NCBI GenBank assembly: GCA_965613685.1
Contig: OZ277031.1
Coordinates: forward strand, 372,001-436,000
From: Methylotenera oryzisoli_B
GTDB taxonomy: Bacteria > Pseudomonadota > Gammaproteobacteria > Burkholderiales > Methylophilaceae
Reading direction: 5' to 3'
DNA length: 64,000 nucleotides
Positions within the stretch are counted from its first letter, which is position 1. Every line of letters starts with the position of its first letter. The notes below the pieces were generated by a model that worked only from the letters and a program-made list of their open reading frames with translations, did no database searches and was not told where the DNA came from. A program made the position numbers and the translations under genes. Of the stretch, positions 32,138-41,193 are shown piece by piece.

Positions 32138-33139
32138 CTAATGGTTTCTGGCTATGGCGAAGTCGGCCAAGGCTAACAATGCTTGCTTGTAAGGCGAATC
32201 AGCAAAGTGCGCTAAACAATCGCAAGCGGCTTGGGCTTCCGCACTGGCCAGTTGCACCACGTAAGCCTGCGCGCCTGTCCGTTTTACTGCACTCAATACC
32301 GTGTCTAAATCCTCCAGCCCACCCTGTTCTATGGCCAGTTTGATGGCAGCGCTTTCCTCGGCATTGCCATGGCGCATGGCGTACAGTAGGGGTAAGGTGG
32401 GCTTGCCTTCACTTAAGTCGTCCCCTATGTTCTTGCCTATTTCTTGCGCGTCGCCGCTTAAATCCAAGACGTCGTCTATTAATTGAAAGGCCGTGCCTAT
32501 GTGCATACCGTATTGGCCAAGGGCTAGTTCATCGCTGGCGCTAGCATGGCTGATGATGGCGCCAAGTTGGGCCGATGCTTCAAATAACTTAGCGGTTTTG
32601 AAACGAATAACTTGCAGGTAGTCGGCGTCGGTCAGATCGGCATTGTGCACGTTCAGCAATTGCAATACCTCGCCCTCGGCTATGGTATTGGTGGCGCGGC
32701 TTAATATTTCCATGACGCGCATATTTTGCACCGCTACCATCATTTGAAACGCGCGCGAGTAGACGAAATCGCCAACCAGCACGCTGGCTGGGTTGCCAAA
32801 CACCGCGTTGGCGGTGTGTTTGCCACGGCGTTTGGATGATTCGTCTACCACGTCGTCGTGCAGCAAGGTGGCGGTATGAATGAATTCCACCACGGCAGCC
32901 AGTTGGTGGTGTTCGGCTTTGACTTTGCCGAATAAGCCGGCGGCCAATAACACCAACATAGGGCGTAAGCGTTTGCCGCCACTGTTAATAATATAATGCG
33001 CGACTTGGTTGACCAGCGTCACCTCGGAATGCAACGCATGCTCAATCACGTCATACACCGCCTCAATGTCGCTTGCTATGCAAGCTTGTATGGAGGCTAA
33101 GGCGGGATTTTTTGTAAGATTTGGCTGGGCGGTAGTCAT
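32138..33139 (-). CDS. ispB: octaprenyl (polyprenyl) diphosphate synthase
   Basis: Trans-polyprenyl diphosphate synthase making the ubiquinone side chain from FPP and IPP. 333 residues. First aspartate-rich motif DDVVD (95-99), GGKRLRP substrate loop (54-60), GDFVYSRAF, and the second aspartate-rich motif DDVLD (222-226) preceded by FQLI. Divergent from rplU-rpmA-obgE, the conserved neighbourhood in proteobacteria. Confidence 0.95.
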   Translation of the reverse strand: MTTAQPNLTKNPALASIQACIASDIEAVYDVIEHALHSEVTLVNQVAHYIINSGGKRLRPMLVLLAAGLFGKVKAEHHQLAAVVEFIHTATLLHDDVVDESSKRRGKHTANAVFGNPASVLVGDFVYSRAFQMMVAVQNMRVMEILSRATNTIAEGEVLQLLNVHNADLTDADYLQVIRFKTAKLFEASAQLGAIISHASASDELALGQYGMHIGTAFQLIDDVLDLSGDAQEIGKNIGDDLSEGKPTLPLLYAMRHGNAEESAAIKLAIEQGGLEDLDTVLSAVKRTGAQAYVVQLASAEAQAACDCLAHFADSPYKQALLALADFAIARNH

Positions 33140-33286
33140 GCTAAGTATTGAGGTGAGTAGACTTTAAAATTAAGCCGGCATTTTAACACAGGCCTAATTG
33201 GTTTTATGCCTGCGCAAAGAACTTATCGATTAAAATAGGCGCCGCAAAAGCCGCTGAATCTTTTTTAGATTAGCTTGCGATTAGGA

Positions 33287-33315
33287 TTTGCTTTGCTACA
33301 TTATTTGCGTATAAT
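33287..33315 (+). promoter_or_regulatory. predicted promoter of rplU-rpmA
   Basis: Perfect -10 TATAAT (33310-33315) with a modest -35 TTTGCT (33287-33292) at 17 bp; leader about 30 bases, and AAGG (33342-33345) before ATG 33353. Confidence 0.55.
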
Positions 33316-33352
33316 GCCGAGTTCTTTAGAAAGCGTAATTTAAGGCTCAATC

Positions 33353-33718
33353 ATGTATGCAGTAATTAAAACTGGTGGTAAACAATATCGCGTCAATGCA
33401 GGCGAGCGATTAAAAGTTGAAAAATTAGAAGTTGAAGTGGGCGGTACGGTTACGCTGGATCAAATTTTAATGGTTTCAGACGGCACAACAACAACCATAG
33501 GTTCACCTATTATTAATGGTGCAACGGTTACAGCTACTGTGCTTGCGCACGGTCGTGGTGACAAGGTGATGATTTTTAAATTCCGTCGCCGTAAACATTA
33601 TCGTAAAACACAAGGCCACCGCCAAAGTTTTACAGAGATTCAAATTGGTGAAATTTTAGCTGCAGGCCAAGCCGCTGCTAAACCAGCCAAAGCTAAAGCG
33701 GCTAAAGCAGCTGCATAA
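33353..33718 (+). CDS. rplU: 50S ribosomal protein L21
   Basis: Large-subunit protein binding 23S rRNA. The 100-odd residue L21 core (MYAVIKTGGKQYRV start; FKFRRRKHYRKTQGHRQ...TEIQI) is followed by an Ala/Lys tail (AKPAKAKAAKAAA, about 108-121), giving 121 residues. Start ATG with AAGG upstream. First gene of the rplU-rpmA pair. Confidence 0.97.
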   Translation: MYAVIKTGGKQYRVNAGERLKVEKLEVEVGGTVTLDQILMVSDGTTTTIGSPIINGATVTATVLAHGRGDKVMIFKFRRRKHYRKTQGHRQSFTEIQIGEILAAGQAAAKPAKAKAAKAAA

Positions 33719-33750
33719 TTGACGCAATCAATAAGACTTAAGGATTAATC

Positions 33751-34011
33751 ATGGCACACAAAAAAGCAGGCGGTAGTTCACGTAACGGTCGCGATTCTCA
33801 CTCCCAACGACTAGGTGTTAAAGCCTTCGGTGAAACGGTAGTGACAGCAGGCAGCATTATCGTGCGTCAGCGCGGTACAAAAATGCACGCCGGTGAAAAC
33901 GTAGGCATGGGTAAAGACCATACTTTGTACGCTAAAGCGGCAGGTAAAGTGTCTTTTGCAGTTAAAGGCGCATTAAAACGCCACACTGTAAGCATCATTG
34001 TTGCTGCTTAA
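33751..34011 (+). CDS. rpmA: 50S ribosomal protein L27
   Basis: Large-subunit protein whose N-terminal tail reaches the peptidyl transferase centre. 86 residues, beginning MAHKKAGGSSRNGRDS, full typical L27 with RQRGTKMHAGENVGMGKDHTLYA. No N-terminal cleavage extension. AAGGATTA precedes the start. Followed by a terminator before obgE. Confidence 0.97.
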   Translation: MAHKKAGGSSRNGRDSHSQRLGVKAFGETVVTAGSIIVRQRGTKMHAGENVGMGKDHTLYAKAAGKVSFAVKGALKRHTVSIIVAA

Positions 34012-34030
34012 GTTAAAGTAGCAATGGTCA

Positions 34031-34060
34031 AAGCCTCATCGTTTGATGGGGCTTTTTTAT
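34031..34060 (+). terminator. rho-independent terminator after rpmA
   Basis: Stem of 10 pairs including one G-T (AAGCCTCATC 34031-34040 with GATGGGGCTT 34045-34054, loop GTTT), then TTTTATTT. It lies only about 17 bases before obgE, so it would lower read-through from rplU-rpmA to obgE. Confidence 0.8.
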
Positions 34061-34076
34061 TTGGTAAACTGTGGTT

Positions 34077-35183
34077 ATGAAATTTATAGACGAAGCGACG
34101 ATTAAAATATACGCTGGCGATGGTGGCAACGGCGTGGCGACTTTCCGTAGGGAAAAGTACGAGCCGCTCGGTGGCCCCAGTGGCGGTGACGGCGGCCGCG
34201 GTGGATCCATCTACATGGAAGCCGACCGCAACATCAATACCTTAGTCGACTACCGCTATTCGCGTGTGTTTCGTGCCCAGCGCGGCGAAAACGGCCGCAG
34301 TGCCGAGTGTTACGGTGCCAAGGGCGAAGAGATGCTCTTGCGTGTGCCAGTAGGCACGGTCATCTCCGATAAAGCCAGTGGGCAAATGCTAGTGGACTTA
34401 AGCGAGCACGGACAACGGGCGCAAATGGCGGCAGGCGGTAAGGGTGGCTTGGGTAACGTGCATTTTAAATCCAGCTTAAACCGCGCACCACGCCAATGCA
34501 CCAAAGGCGACCCAGGTGAAGAAATAGAACTCTATTTAGAATTAAAAGTGCTGGCCGATGTGGGTTTGTTAGGCATGCCCAATGCCGGCAAGTCCACTTA
34601 TATCCGGTCGGTGTCGGCCGCTAAACCCAAGGTGGCCGATTACCCATTCACTACCTTGCACCCCAATTTGGGGGTGGTACGTGTGGATACAGAGCGCAGT
34701 TTTGTGATTGCTGACATTCCCGGCATCATAGAGGGCGCGGCCGAAGGCGCGGGCCTAGGCCATCAATTTTTGCGGCATTTGCAACGCACGTCCTTATTGC
34801 TGCATTTGGTCGACATAGCGCCGTTTGATGAGGCGGTGGACCCAGTGCATGAAGCCAAGGCCATAGTCGAAGAGCTGAGGAAATACGACCAAGCCCTGTA
34901 TGAAAAGCCACGCTGGTTGGTGCTTAATAAATTGGACATGGTGCAGGATGCCGATCAGGTGGTAAAGCAATTTGTTAAAGATTACGGCTGGAAAGGCCCG
35001 GTGTTTGCTATTTCCGCCATCAGTGGAGCCGGTTGCAAGGAGTTAACCTACGCTATCATGGCGCACATAGAAGAAGCCAAGCGCGCGGCATTGGAAGCCG
35101 ACGCGACCGCAGGTGAATTTAAAGAAACGGGCCTGATTAATGAATCAATGGCCATAAATAAGGTGAGTGTAAAAGACCAATAA
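34077..35183 (+). CDS. obgE: GTPase ObgE/CgtA
   Basis: Essential GTPase for 50S ribosome assembly and stress control. From ATG 34077 (a GTG six bases upstream is less likely as Obg proteins start MKFIDEA) 368 residues: glycine-rich Obg fold (1-158), G domain with GMPNAGKST (166-174), DIPGIIEGA and NKLD, and a short C-terminal tail. Followed after one base by proB. Confidence 0.96.
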   Translation: MKFIDEATIKIYAGDGGNGVATFRREKYEPLGGPSGGDGGRGGSIYMEADRNINTLVDYRYSRVFRAQRGENGRSAECYGAKGEEMLLRVPVGTVISDKASGQMLVDLSEHGQRAQMAAGGKGGLGNVHFKSSLNRAPRQCTKGDPGEEIELYLELKVLADVGLLGMPNAGKSTYIRSVSAAKPKVADYPFTTLHPNLGVVRVDTERSFVIADIPGIIEGAAEGAGLGHQFLRHLQRTSLLLHLVDIAPFDEAVDPVHEAKAIVEELRKYDQALYEKPRWLVLNKLDMVQDADQVVKQFVKDYGWKGPVFAISAISGAGCKELTYAIMAHIEEAKRAALEADATAGEFKETGLINESMAINKVSVKDQ

Positions 35184-35184
35184 C

Positions 35185-36318
35185 ATGACGACGCTGGAAT
35201 TTAAATCGCTGCTAGTGGATGCCAAAGTGATCGTGGTTAAGGTCGGATCCAGCCTGGTCACTAACGATGGCAATGGCCTAGATAAATTGGCGATTGCCGC
35301 CTGGGCGACGCAAATAGCCAATCTGGTGGCGCAAGGCAAGCAAGTCATATTGGTTTCCAGTGGCGCGGTGGCGGAAGGCATGCAACGTTTAGGTTGGAAA
35401 AAACGCCCAACGGCCGTCAATGAATTGCAAGCCGCGGCGGCGGTGGGGCAAATGGGCTTGGTGCAAATGTACGAATTCTGTTTTAGTCAGCACCAATTGC
35501 ACACCGCGCAATTGCTGCTAACCCACGACGATTTAGCCGATAGAAAGCGCTACCTGAATGCGCGCAGCACCTTGCGCACTTTGTTGGATTTAAAAGTCAT
35601 TCCCATCATCAACGAAAACGACACCGTGGTAACCGATGAGATTCGTTTTGGTGACAACGATACCTTGGCTTCCTTGGTGGCGAATTTAATAGAAGCCGAT
35701 GCCTTGGTGATTTTGACCGATCAGCGCGGCTTGTATTCCGCCGATCCTAGGCAAGATAAACTGGCGCGTTTCATTGATCATGCGCTAGCTGGGGATGCAG
35801 CATTGGAAAAAATGGCCGGCGGCGCCGGTAGCAGCGTTGGCACCGGTGGCATGCTAACTAAAGTCTTGGCAGCCAAACGTGCCTCACGCAGTGGTGCCCA
35901 CACCATCATTGCATCCGGTCGCGAGGCCGATGTGCTGGTGCGCTTGGCCGCAGGCGAGCGCATAGGCACGCATTTGCAAACCACGGAGATGAAAACCACC
36001 GCCCGCAAACAGTGGTTAGCCGATCATCTGCAGTTGCGCGGTAAATTAAGCTTGGATGCCGGCGCCATTAAGGTGCTGAAATTAGAAGGTAAAAGCCTGT
36101 TGGCCATTGGCGTCACGGCGGTAGAAGGGCATTTTGAGCGCGGTGAAGTGGTGGCTTGTTGCGACGCCGAGGGCCATGAAATTGCCCGTGGTTTGGTGAA
36201 TTATTCGTCAGCAGAAGCCTTGCGCATCATGCGCCAACCCAGTGCCGACATCGAAAAAATATTAGGTTACGTGGAAGCTTCCGAGCTCATCCATAGGGAT
36301 AATTTAGTGTTAATGTAG
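35185..36318 (+). CDS. proB: glutamate 5-kinase ProB
   Basis: Phosphorylates glutamate in the first step of proline synthesis. 377 residues: amino-acid kinase domain with VVKVGSSLVT (near 11-20), SSGAVAEG, NENDTVV, LTDQRGLY and GTGGMLTK, then a C-terminal PUA domain (about 277-355, KLSLDAGAIKVL...). proA is not adjacent. Co-transcribed with obgE, as in many betaproteobacteria. Confidence 0.96.
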   Translation: MTTLEFKSLLVDAKVIVVKVGSSLVTNDGNGLDKLAIAAWATQIANLVAQGKQVILVSSGAVAEGMQRLGWKKRPTAVNELQAAAAVGQMGLVQMYEFCFSQHQLHTAQLLLTHDDLADRKRYLNARSTLRTLLDLKVIPIINENDTVVTDEIRFGDNDTLASLVANLIEADALVILTDQRGLYSADPRQDKLARFIDHALAGDAALEKMAGGAGSSVGTGGMLTKVLAAKRASRSGAHTIIASGREADVLVRLAAGERIGTHLQTTEMKTTARKQWLADHLQLRGKLSLDAGAIKVLKLEGKSLLAIGVTAVEGHFERGEVVACCDAEGHEIARGLVNYSSAEALRIMRQPSADIEKILGYVEASELIHRDNLVLM

Positions 36319-36375
36319 TTTTTTGGCAGGCCGCATGCTTTTTAATTAAGTGTGGCTAAAAAAGAAGGAATAACA

Positions 36376-36876
36376 ATGAAAAAACAAGCATTAGTCGCCA
36401 TCATTATGGGATCCGATAGTGATTGGCCCATAATGAAGGCCGCTGCGCAAATGTTGGCTGATTTTGATATCGCCTACACCGCACAAGTGGTTTCTGCCCA
36501 TCGCACGCCAGATTTAATGTTTAGCTTTGCTGAAACGGCGGCCAAAAAAGGCTACCAAGTGATCATTGCTGGTGCCGGCGGCGCTGCGCATTTGCCTGGC
36601 ATGGTGGCGGCTAAAACCACCTTGCCGGTATTGGGTGTGCCGGTTCCATCCAAGCATTTGCAGGGGCAAGATTCCTTGTTGTCCATCGTACAGATGCCTA
36701 AAGGCATTCCAGTGGCAACCTTTGCCATAGGCGAAGCCGGTGCCGCCAATGCCGGTTTGTTTGCTGCTTCAATTTTGGCTAACCAGGATGCCGCTTTGGC
36801 GCAAAAGTTAGCCGATTTTAGGGCCAAGCAAAGCGATAAAGTGCAGCTCATGGTATTGAGCGATCAACCGCAATAA
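36376..36876 (+). CDS. purE: N5-carboxyaminoimidazole ribonucleotide mutase PurE
   Basis: Converts N5-CAIR to CAIR in purine synthesis, as partner of PurK. Start at ATG 36376 with GAAGGA upstream; the frame opens earlier at GTG 36352 but the Shine-Dalgarno fits only the ATG. 166 residues of class I type: IIMGSDSDW (9-17), SAHRTP, and AGGAAHLPGM. Followed 36 bases later by purK. Confidence 0.95.
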   Translation: MKKQALVAIIMGSDSDWPIMKAAAQMLADFDIAYTAQVVSAHRTPDLMFSFAETAAKKGYQVIIAGAGGAAHLPGMVAAKTTLPVLGVPVPSKHLQGQDSLLSIVQMPKGIPVATFAIGEAGAANAGLFAASILANQDAALAQKLADFRAKQSDKVQLMVLSDQPQ

Positions 36877-36912
36877 CCCGTCCCCTTTACTAGACTTTTA
36901 TTGTTTTACACT

Positions 36913-38076
36913 ATGAACGCAAAAACTGCAGCGCAAGACACCGTTATTCTGCCACCGGCCATGTTGGGTATGCTAGGCGGCGGCCAATTAGGCCGTTTCT
37001 TTGTCATCGCCGCCCATGAGTTGGGTTATAAAGTGACCGTGCTTGATCCAGACAGCAACAGCCCGGCTGGAAAAATTGCCGATGCGCACATTTGCGCGGC
37101 CTTCGATGACCAAGCGGCTTTGTTGAAATTGGCTAACACTTGCGCCGCCATCACCACTGAGTTTGAAAATGTGCCAGCGGAATCGCTGTCCCTATTGGCC
37201 GACATCAAGCCTGTGCGCCCCAGTGCTTACAGCGTGGCAATTGCTCAGCACCGCGTTAGCGAAAAGAATTTTCTTAAGCAAGCCGGTTTGCCGGTTGCGC
37301 CTTATGCCGTCATTAACCAGGCCGAAGACCTGCCTGCCAACGGCGATGCGATTTACCCGGCCATCTTAAAAGTGGCGCGTTTTGGCTACGATGGCAAGGG
37401 CCAAGCGCGTGTCAGCAACCAGCAAGAAGCCTTGGCAGCGTTCAATGCGTTTGAGCATGAAGAGTGCGTCTTAGAGAAAATGCTTAAATTGGATTACGAG
37501 GTGTCCGTGGTCTTGGCGCGCGATGCACAAGGTAACGTGGCCAGCTTTCCTACCTCGGAAAATAGCCATTTAAACGGCATATTGGATGTGTCCATTGCGC
37601 CGGCACGTGGCAGCGACGCCATCAGTCACCAAGCGCAAAAATTGGCCATCATGGTGGCGGAAAAGCTCGACTACACCGGGGTATTGGGGGTGGAGTTTTT
37701 TGTTTGTGACGGCGACTTGTTGGTTAACGAAATGGCGCCACGTCCACACAATTCAGGGCATTACACGATAGATGCGTGCATAACGAATCAGTTTGAACAG
37801 CAAGTGCGCGTCCTAACTGGTTTGCCATTAGGCAGCGCTAAGCAGCACAGTTCAGCGGTCATGGTGAATTTGTTAGGCGACATATGGCCATCAACTGAGG
37901 CGGCGCCGGCCTGGTTGGCGGCCTTGGCCCAAGCGCAACTTAAAATGCATTTGTACGGTAAACAGGCCGCACGCGCTGGGCGCAAAATGGGCCATTACAC
38001 CGTGCTCAGTGCTAACCGCGATGAGGCGATTAAGTTGGCCATGCAGGTGCGCGCCGAATTAAACATTGGTACTTAA
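36913..38076 (+). CDS. purK: N5-carboxyaminoimidazole ribonucleotide synthase PurK
   Basis: ATP-grasp enzyme carboxylating AIR to N5-CAIR. From ATG 36913, 387 residues (the TTG twelve bases upstream is unlikely). Nucleotide-binding start MLGGGQLGRF, ITTEFENVPAE, KVARFGYDGKGQ, EMAPRPHNSGHYTIDAC. Last gene before a strong terminator. purE-purK is the bacterial two-enzyme route. Confidence 0.95.
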   Translation: MNAKTAAQDTVILPPAMLGMLGGGQLGRFFVIAAHELGYKVTVLDPDSNSPAGKIADAHICAAFDDQAALLKLANTCAAITTEFENVPAESLSLLADIKPVRPSAYSVAIAQHRVSEKNFLKQAGLPVAPYAVINQAEDLPANGDAIYPAILKVARFGYDGKGQARVSNQQEALAAFNAFEHEECVLEKMLKLDYEVSVVLARDAQGNVASFPTSENSHLNGILDVSIAPARGSDAISHQAQKLAIMVAEKLDYTGVLGVEFFVCDGDLLVNEMAPRPHNSGHYTIDACITNQFEQQVRVLTGLPLGSAKQHSSAVMVNLLGDIWPSTEAAPAWLAALAQAQLKMHLYGKQAARAGRKMGHYTVLSANRDEAIKLAMQVRAELNIGT

Positions 38077-38117
38077 AGCTCGGCAATGAAAAGCCGCATC
38101 GGTGATTGCCGGGCATA

Positions 38118-38147
38118 AAAAAAGCCGAACTTACGTTCGGCTTTTTT
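38118..38147. terminator. bidirectional terminator between purK and rpsT
   Basis: Perfect stem of 13 pairs counting the A/T flanks (arms 38118-38130 and 38135-38147; GC core GCCGAAC/GTTCGGC, loop TTAC), with A-run on one side and T-run on the other. It ends purK (+) and rpsT (-). Confidence 0.92.
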
Positions 38148-38160
38148 GTGCGTTTTAAGC

Positions 38161-38526
38161 TTATTCGGCTTTAGCTTTAGGCGCTGCCTTAGCTTTTGGA
38201 GCGGCTTTCGCTTTAGGCGCAGCGGCAGGTTTGGCTGCTTTTTTGGCTACCGGTGCGGCTGTGCCAGCCATTGCTTTAATGGCAGCGTTTAAACGGCTTT
38301 TATGACGTGATGCCTTGTTTTTATGGATGATGTTTTTGTCCGCAATACGGTCAATCACGCTCACGTTTTCGCTGTAAGCAGCTACTGCGGCTGTTTTGTC
38401 GCCAGCTTCCACTGCTTTAATGATTTTTTTGATCGCGGTACGCAAAGTAGAGCGCAAACTTGCATTGTGAGCGCGTTGCTTTACTGCTTGACGAGCACGT
38501 TTTCTTGCTTGTGCGGTATTTGCCAT
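38161..38526 (-). CDS. rpsT: 30S ribosomal protein S20 with extended C-terminal tail
   Basis: Primary 16S rRNA-binding protein of the small subunit. The S20 core (ANTAQARKRARQAVKQRAHNASLRS..., RHKSRLNAAIKAM) covers about 1-87; about 34 further residues form an Ala/Lys/Pro repeat tail (units PKAKAA). The normal length is about 87, so the tail is notable, and similar basic Ala-rich tails occur on L21 here. Own strong promoter (separate entry). Confidence 0.96.
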   Translation of the reverse strand: MANTAQARKRARQAVKQRAHNASLRSTLRTAIKKIIKAVEAGDKTAAVAAYSENVSVIDRIADKNIIHKNKASRHKSRLNAAIKAMAGTAAPVAKKAAKPAAAPKAKAAPKAKAAPKAKAE

Positions 38527-38579
38527 CTGTGTTTTTTCCTAAAAGTCGCCTAAAAGCTATTCAAAATACGAAGCCCGCA

Positions 38580-38608
38580 ATAATAGCCATTTTATAAAAG
38601 TAATGCAA
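38580..38608 (-). promoter_or_regulatory. strong sigma-70 promoter of rpsT
   Basis: On the minus strand -35 TTGCAT (38608-38603), spacer of exactly 17, -10 TATTAT (38585-38580), then a leader of about 47 bases to ATG 38526 containing AGGA. The T/A-rich spacer is consistent with a high-level ribosomal-protein promoter. Confidence 0.75.
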
Positions 38609-38731
38609 GTTAAAATAAGCTAAATATCCCAGTCATTTACCCGACCATTTACTGCCTGATAGAGGCTGGCATGTTAAAATCTCGCGGTATGCGTTTAGCT
38701 CACTATTTTATTAGCCTTTAAAGCCCTGCCA

Positions 38732-40288
38732 ATGAACCTACTTAACGCCCTCGCCAAAGTTGGCAGCATGACTTTTATCTCGCGTATCCTAGGCTTCGTC
38801 AGGGACACGCTGATTGCCAGAGTGTTTGGTGCCGGCATGGTCAGCGATGCCTTTATCGTCGCATTCAAAATCCCCAATTTATTACGCCGAATTTCAGCAG
38901 AAGGCGCGTTTAGTCAAGCCTTTGTGCCCATCTTGGCGGAATACAAAAGCCAGCGTACGTTTGCTGAAACCCACGGCTTAATCAATCAGGTGGCCACTTG
39001 GATGGGCTTAATTCTGGTTGGTGTGACCTTATTGGGCATGTTAGCAGCGCCTTTTATCGTGGCCGTGATTGCACCTGGTTTCACCGCGGACCAAGCTAAA
39101 ATGCAACTGACGGTGGAATTGCTGCGCATTACTTTCCCCTATATTTTCTTTATTTCCCTGGTCTCCATGGCCGGTGGCGTGCTCAACACCTACAACAAAT
39201 TTGGCATACCGGCGTTCACCCCAGTTTGGCTTAACGTCGCCATGATAGGCGCTGTCTTATTTTTTGCCGATCGCTTTGCTGAACCGATTAAGGCCTTGGC
39301 TTGGGCGGTATTTTTCGGTGGCTTCTTGCAATTACTATTCCAAATCCCGTTTCTTAAGCAAATCGGTTTGTTGCCTAAGTTCGAACTTAAACGCCCCGAT
39401 GGCAGTTACGACGAAGGCGTGAAGCGCATATTGAAATTGATGGGGCCGGCCGTGTTGGGCGTATCGGTCGCGCAAATTTCATTGATTATTAATACCATTT
39501 TCGCCTCATTTTTAGTCACCGGCAGCGTCAGCTGGTTGTATTACGCCGATAGATTGATGGAGTTTCCCTCCGGTGTGTTGGGCGTGGCTTTAGGCACCAT
39601 ATTGCTGCCCAGTTTATCCAAAGCCTATGCCAGCCAAGACCACAAGGAATACTCGCAATTATTGGATTGGGGTTTGCGCCTAACGTTTTTATTGGCTGCG
39701 CCATCCGCGGTGGCCTTGGCGGTGTTGTCCGCGCCCTTGGTGGTGGCCTTGTTCCACTACGGTAAATTTACGGGCTTGGACGTGCTGATGACCCAGCAAG
39801 CGTTGATTGCTTACAGCGTGGGCTTGCTTGGGCTTATCTTGGTGAAAATTTTGGCGCCTGGCTTTTATGCGCGGCAAAACATTAAGACGCCGGTCAAGAT
39901 AGGCGTGTTTACCTTGGTCGTGACCCAGTTGATGAATTTGCTGTTTGTCTTTGGCTTGGGCTTGAACCATGCTGGTTTAGCATTGGCCATAGGCTTGGGC
40001 GCCTGCTTGAATGCCAGTTTGCTTTATTACCATTTACGCAAAGCCGGCGTTTACCACCTGCAGCCTGGCTGGCTAAGCTTTTTAGTGAAACTAAGCTTGG
40101 CTTTGCTGGTGATGGCTTTGGTGCTGTATTACGCTAAAGGCGATACGGCAGCCTGGTTGCAATTTAGCATCCTGCAGCGCTTGCTTTACATCACGGGTTT
40201 GGTCAGCTTGGGCTCGGTCAGTTATTTTGCCACTTTGTTTGCGCTGGGCTTCAGGCCGCGTGACTTTATGCGACGGGTTGTGCATTAG
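38732..40288 (+). CDS. murJ: lipid II flippase MurJ
   Basis: Inner-membrane MOP-superfamily flippase moving lipid II to the periplasm for peptidoglycan synthesis. 518 residues with about 14 helices. N-terminal region SMTFISRILGFVRDTLIARVFGAG and NLLRRISAEGAFSQAFVPI are the MurJ signature, with the charged residues in the central cavity region. The stop (TAG) shares one base with the ribF GTG, so the genes are coupled. Confidence 0.96.
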   Translation: MNLLNALAKVGSMTFISRILGFVRDTLIARVFGAGMVSDAFIVAFKIPNLLRRISAEGAFSQAFVPILAEYKSQRTFAETHGLINQVATWMGLILVGVTLLGMLAAPFIVAVIAPGFTADQAKMQLTVELLRITFPYIFFISLVSMAGGVLNTYNKFGIPAFTPVWLNVAMIGAVLFFADRFAEPIKALAWAVFFGGFLQLLFQIPFLKQIGLLPKFELKRPDGSYDEGVKRILKLMGPAVLGVSVAQISLIINTIFASFLVTGSVSWLYYADRLMEFPSGVLGVALGTILLPSLSKAYASQDHKEYSQLLDWGLRLTFLLAAPSAVALAVLSAPLVVALFHYGKFTGLDVLMTQQALIAYSVGLLGLILVKILAPGFYARQNIKTPVKIGVFTLVVTQLMNLLFVFGLGLNHAGLALAIGLGACLNASLLYYHLRKAGVYHLQPGWLSFLVKLSLALLVMALVLYYAKGDTAAWLQFSILQRLLYITGLVSLGSVSYFATLFALGFRPRDFMRRVVH

Positions 40289-41193
40289 TGCAGGTTTTTA
40301 GGCATTTTCCTGAACACAAGCAAGCGCCTTGCGCGCTTGCCATAGGTAATTTTGATGGCATGCACTTAGGCCACCAGGCCTTATTGCGTAGCATGAGCGC
40401 CAGCGCGCAGTCGCAAAATTTGCAATCGGCAGTGTTAACCTTTGAGCCGCACCCACGTGAGTTTTTTGCTGCGCACACGGCGCCGGCCAGACTCAGTTCT
40501 TTGCGCGAAAAGCTTGAGCATTTTGCCGAAGCCGGCGTTGCGCAATGTTATGTGTGTCGCTTTAATACGGCCTTTGCTAAAATAAGCGCCGCGCAATTTA
40601 TGCAAGGCATATTACGCGACTCACTCAATGCAAAATCGATTTTAGTCGGCGACGATTTTAGATTTGGCGCGCAACGGGCCGGTTCGGTGGCGGATTTTAT
40701 TGCAGCCAAGTTTGATTTGCAGACCCTGCCGCAAGTGGATTTGACTGGCCAACGCGTGTCTAGCACGCGAGTGCGGCAGGCCTTGGCCAGCGGCGATTTG
40801 CATGAAGCAGGCTTGCTGTTAGGCCGGCCTTATAGCATCAGCGGCAAGGTGGTGCATGGCGCCAAGCGCGGTCGGCAACTGGGGTTTCCTACCGCCAATG
40901 TGCACATGCGGCACGAGCGTCCTGCGCTAACCGGCGTCTATGCGGTAAAATTGGATGGCTTGCCGGCGGTGGCTAATTTGGGTGTGCGGCCCACCATAGC
41001 CGGTGTAGCCAAGCTGTTATTGGAAGTGCATGTGCTTAATTTTGCTGGGGATTTATACGGCAAGCACGTGCACGTGGCATTTTTGCACAAAATCCGCGAT
41101 GAAATGAAATTTAGTGGTTTGCCTGCATTGCAAGCGCAGATAGAAAAAGACGTCGCTGTGGCGAAAGATTTATTTGAGATTAGACATGACTGA
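40288..41193 (+). CDS. ribF: bifunctional riboflavin kinase / FAD synthetase RibF
   Basis: Makes FMN from riboflavin and FAD from FMN. 301 residues from GTG 40288: N-terminal adenylyltransferase domain with GNFDGMHLGH (20-29), TFEPHP and ISSTR-like VSSTRVRQAL; C-terminal flavokinase domain with GAKRGRQLGFPTANV. GTG start overlaps the murJ stop. Coupled to ileS by an 8-base overlap; a conserved murJ-ribF-ileS-lspA order. Confidence 0.95.
   Translation: MQVFRHFPEHKQAPCALAIGNFDGMHLGHQALLRSMSASAQSQNLQSAVLTFEPHPREFFAAHTAPARLSSLREKLEHFAEAGVAQCYVCRFNTAFAKISAAQFMQGILRDSLNAKSILVGDDFRFGAQRAGSVADFIAAKFDLQTLPQVDLTGQRVSSTRVRQALASGDLHEAGLLLGRPYSISGKVVHGAKRGRQLGFPTANVHMRHERPALTGVYAVKLDGLPAVANLGVRPTIAGVAKLLLEVHVLNFAGDLYGKHVHVAFLHKIRDEMKFSGLPALQAQIEKDVAVAKDLFEIRHD

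Noticed and set aside
36319..36375. Purine riboswitch before purE
   Set aside because: Leader is only about 60 bases without a conserved aptamer pattern.
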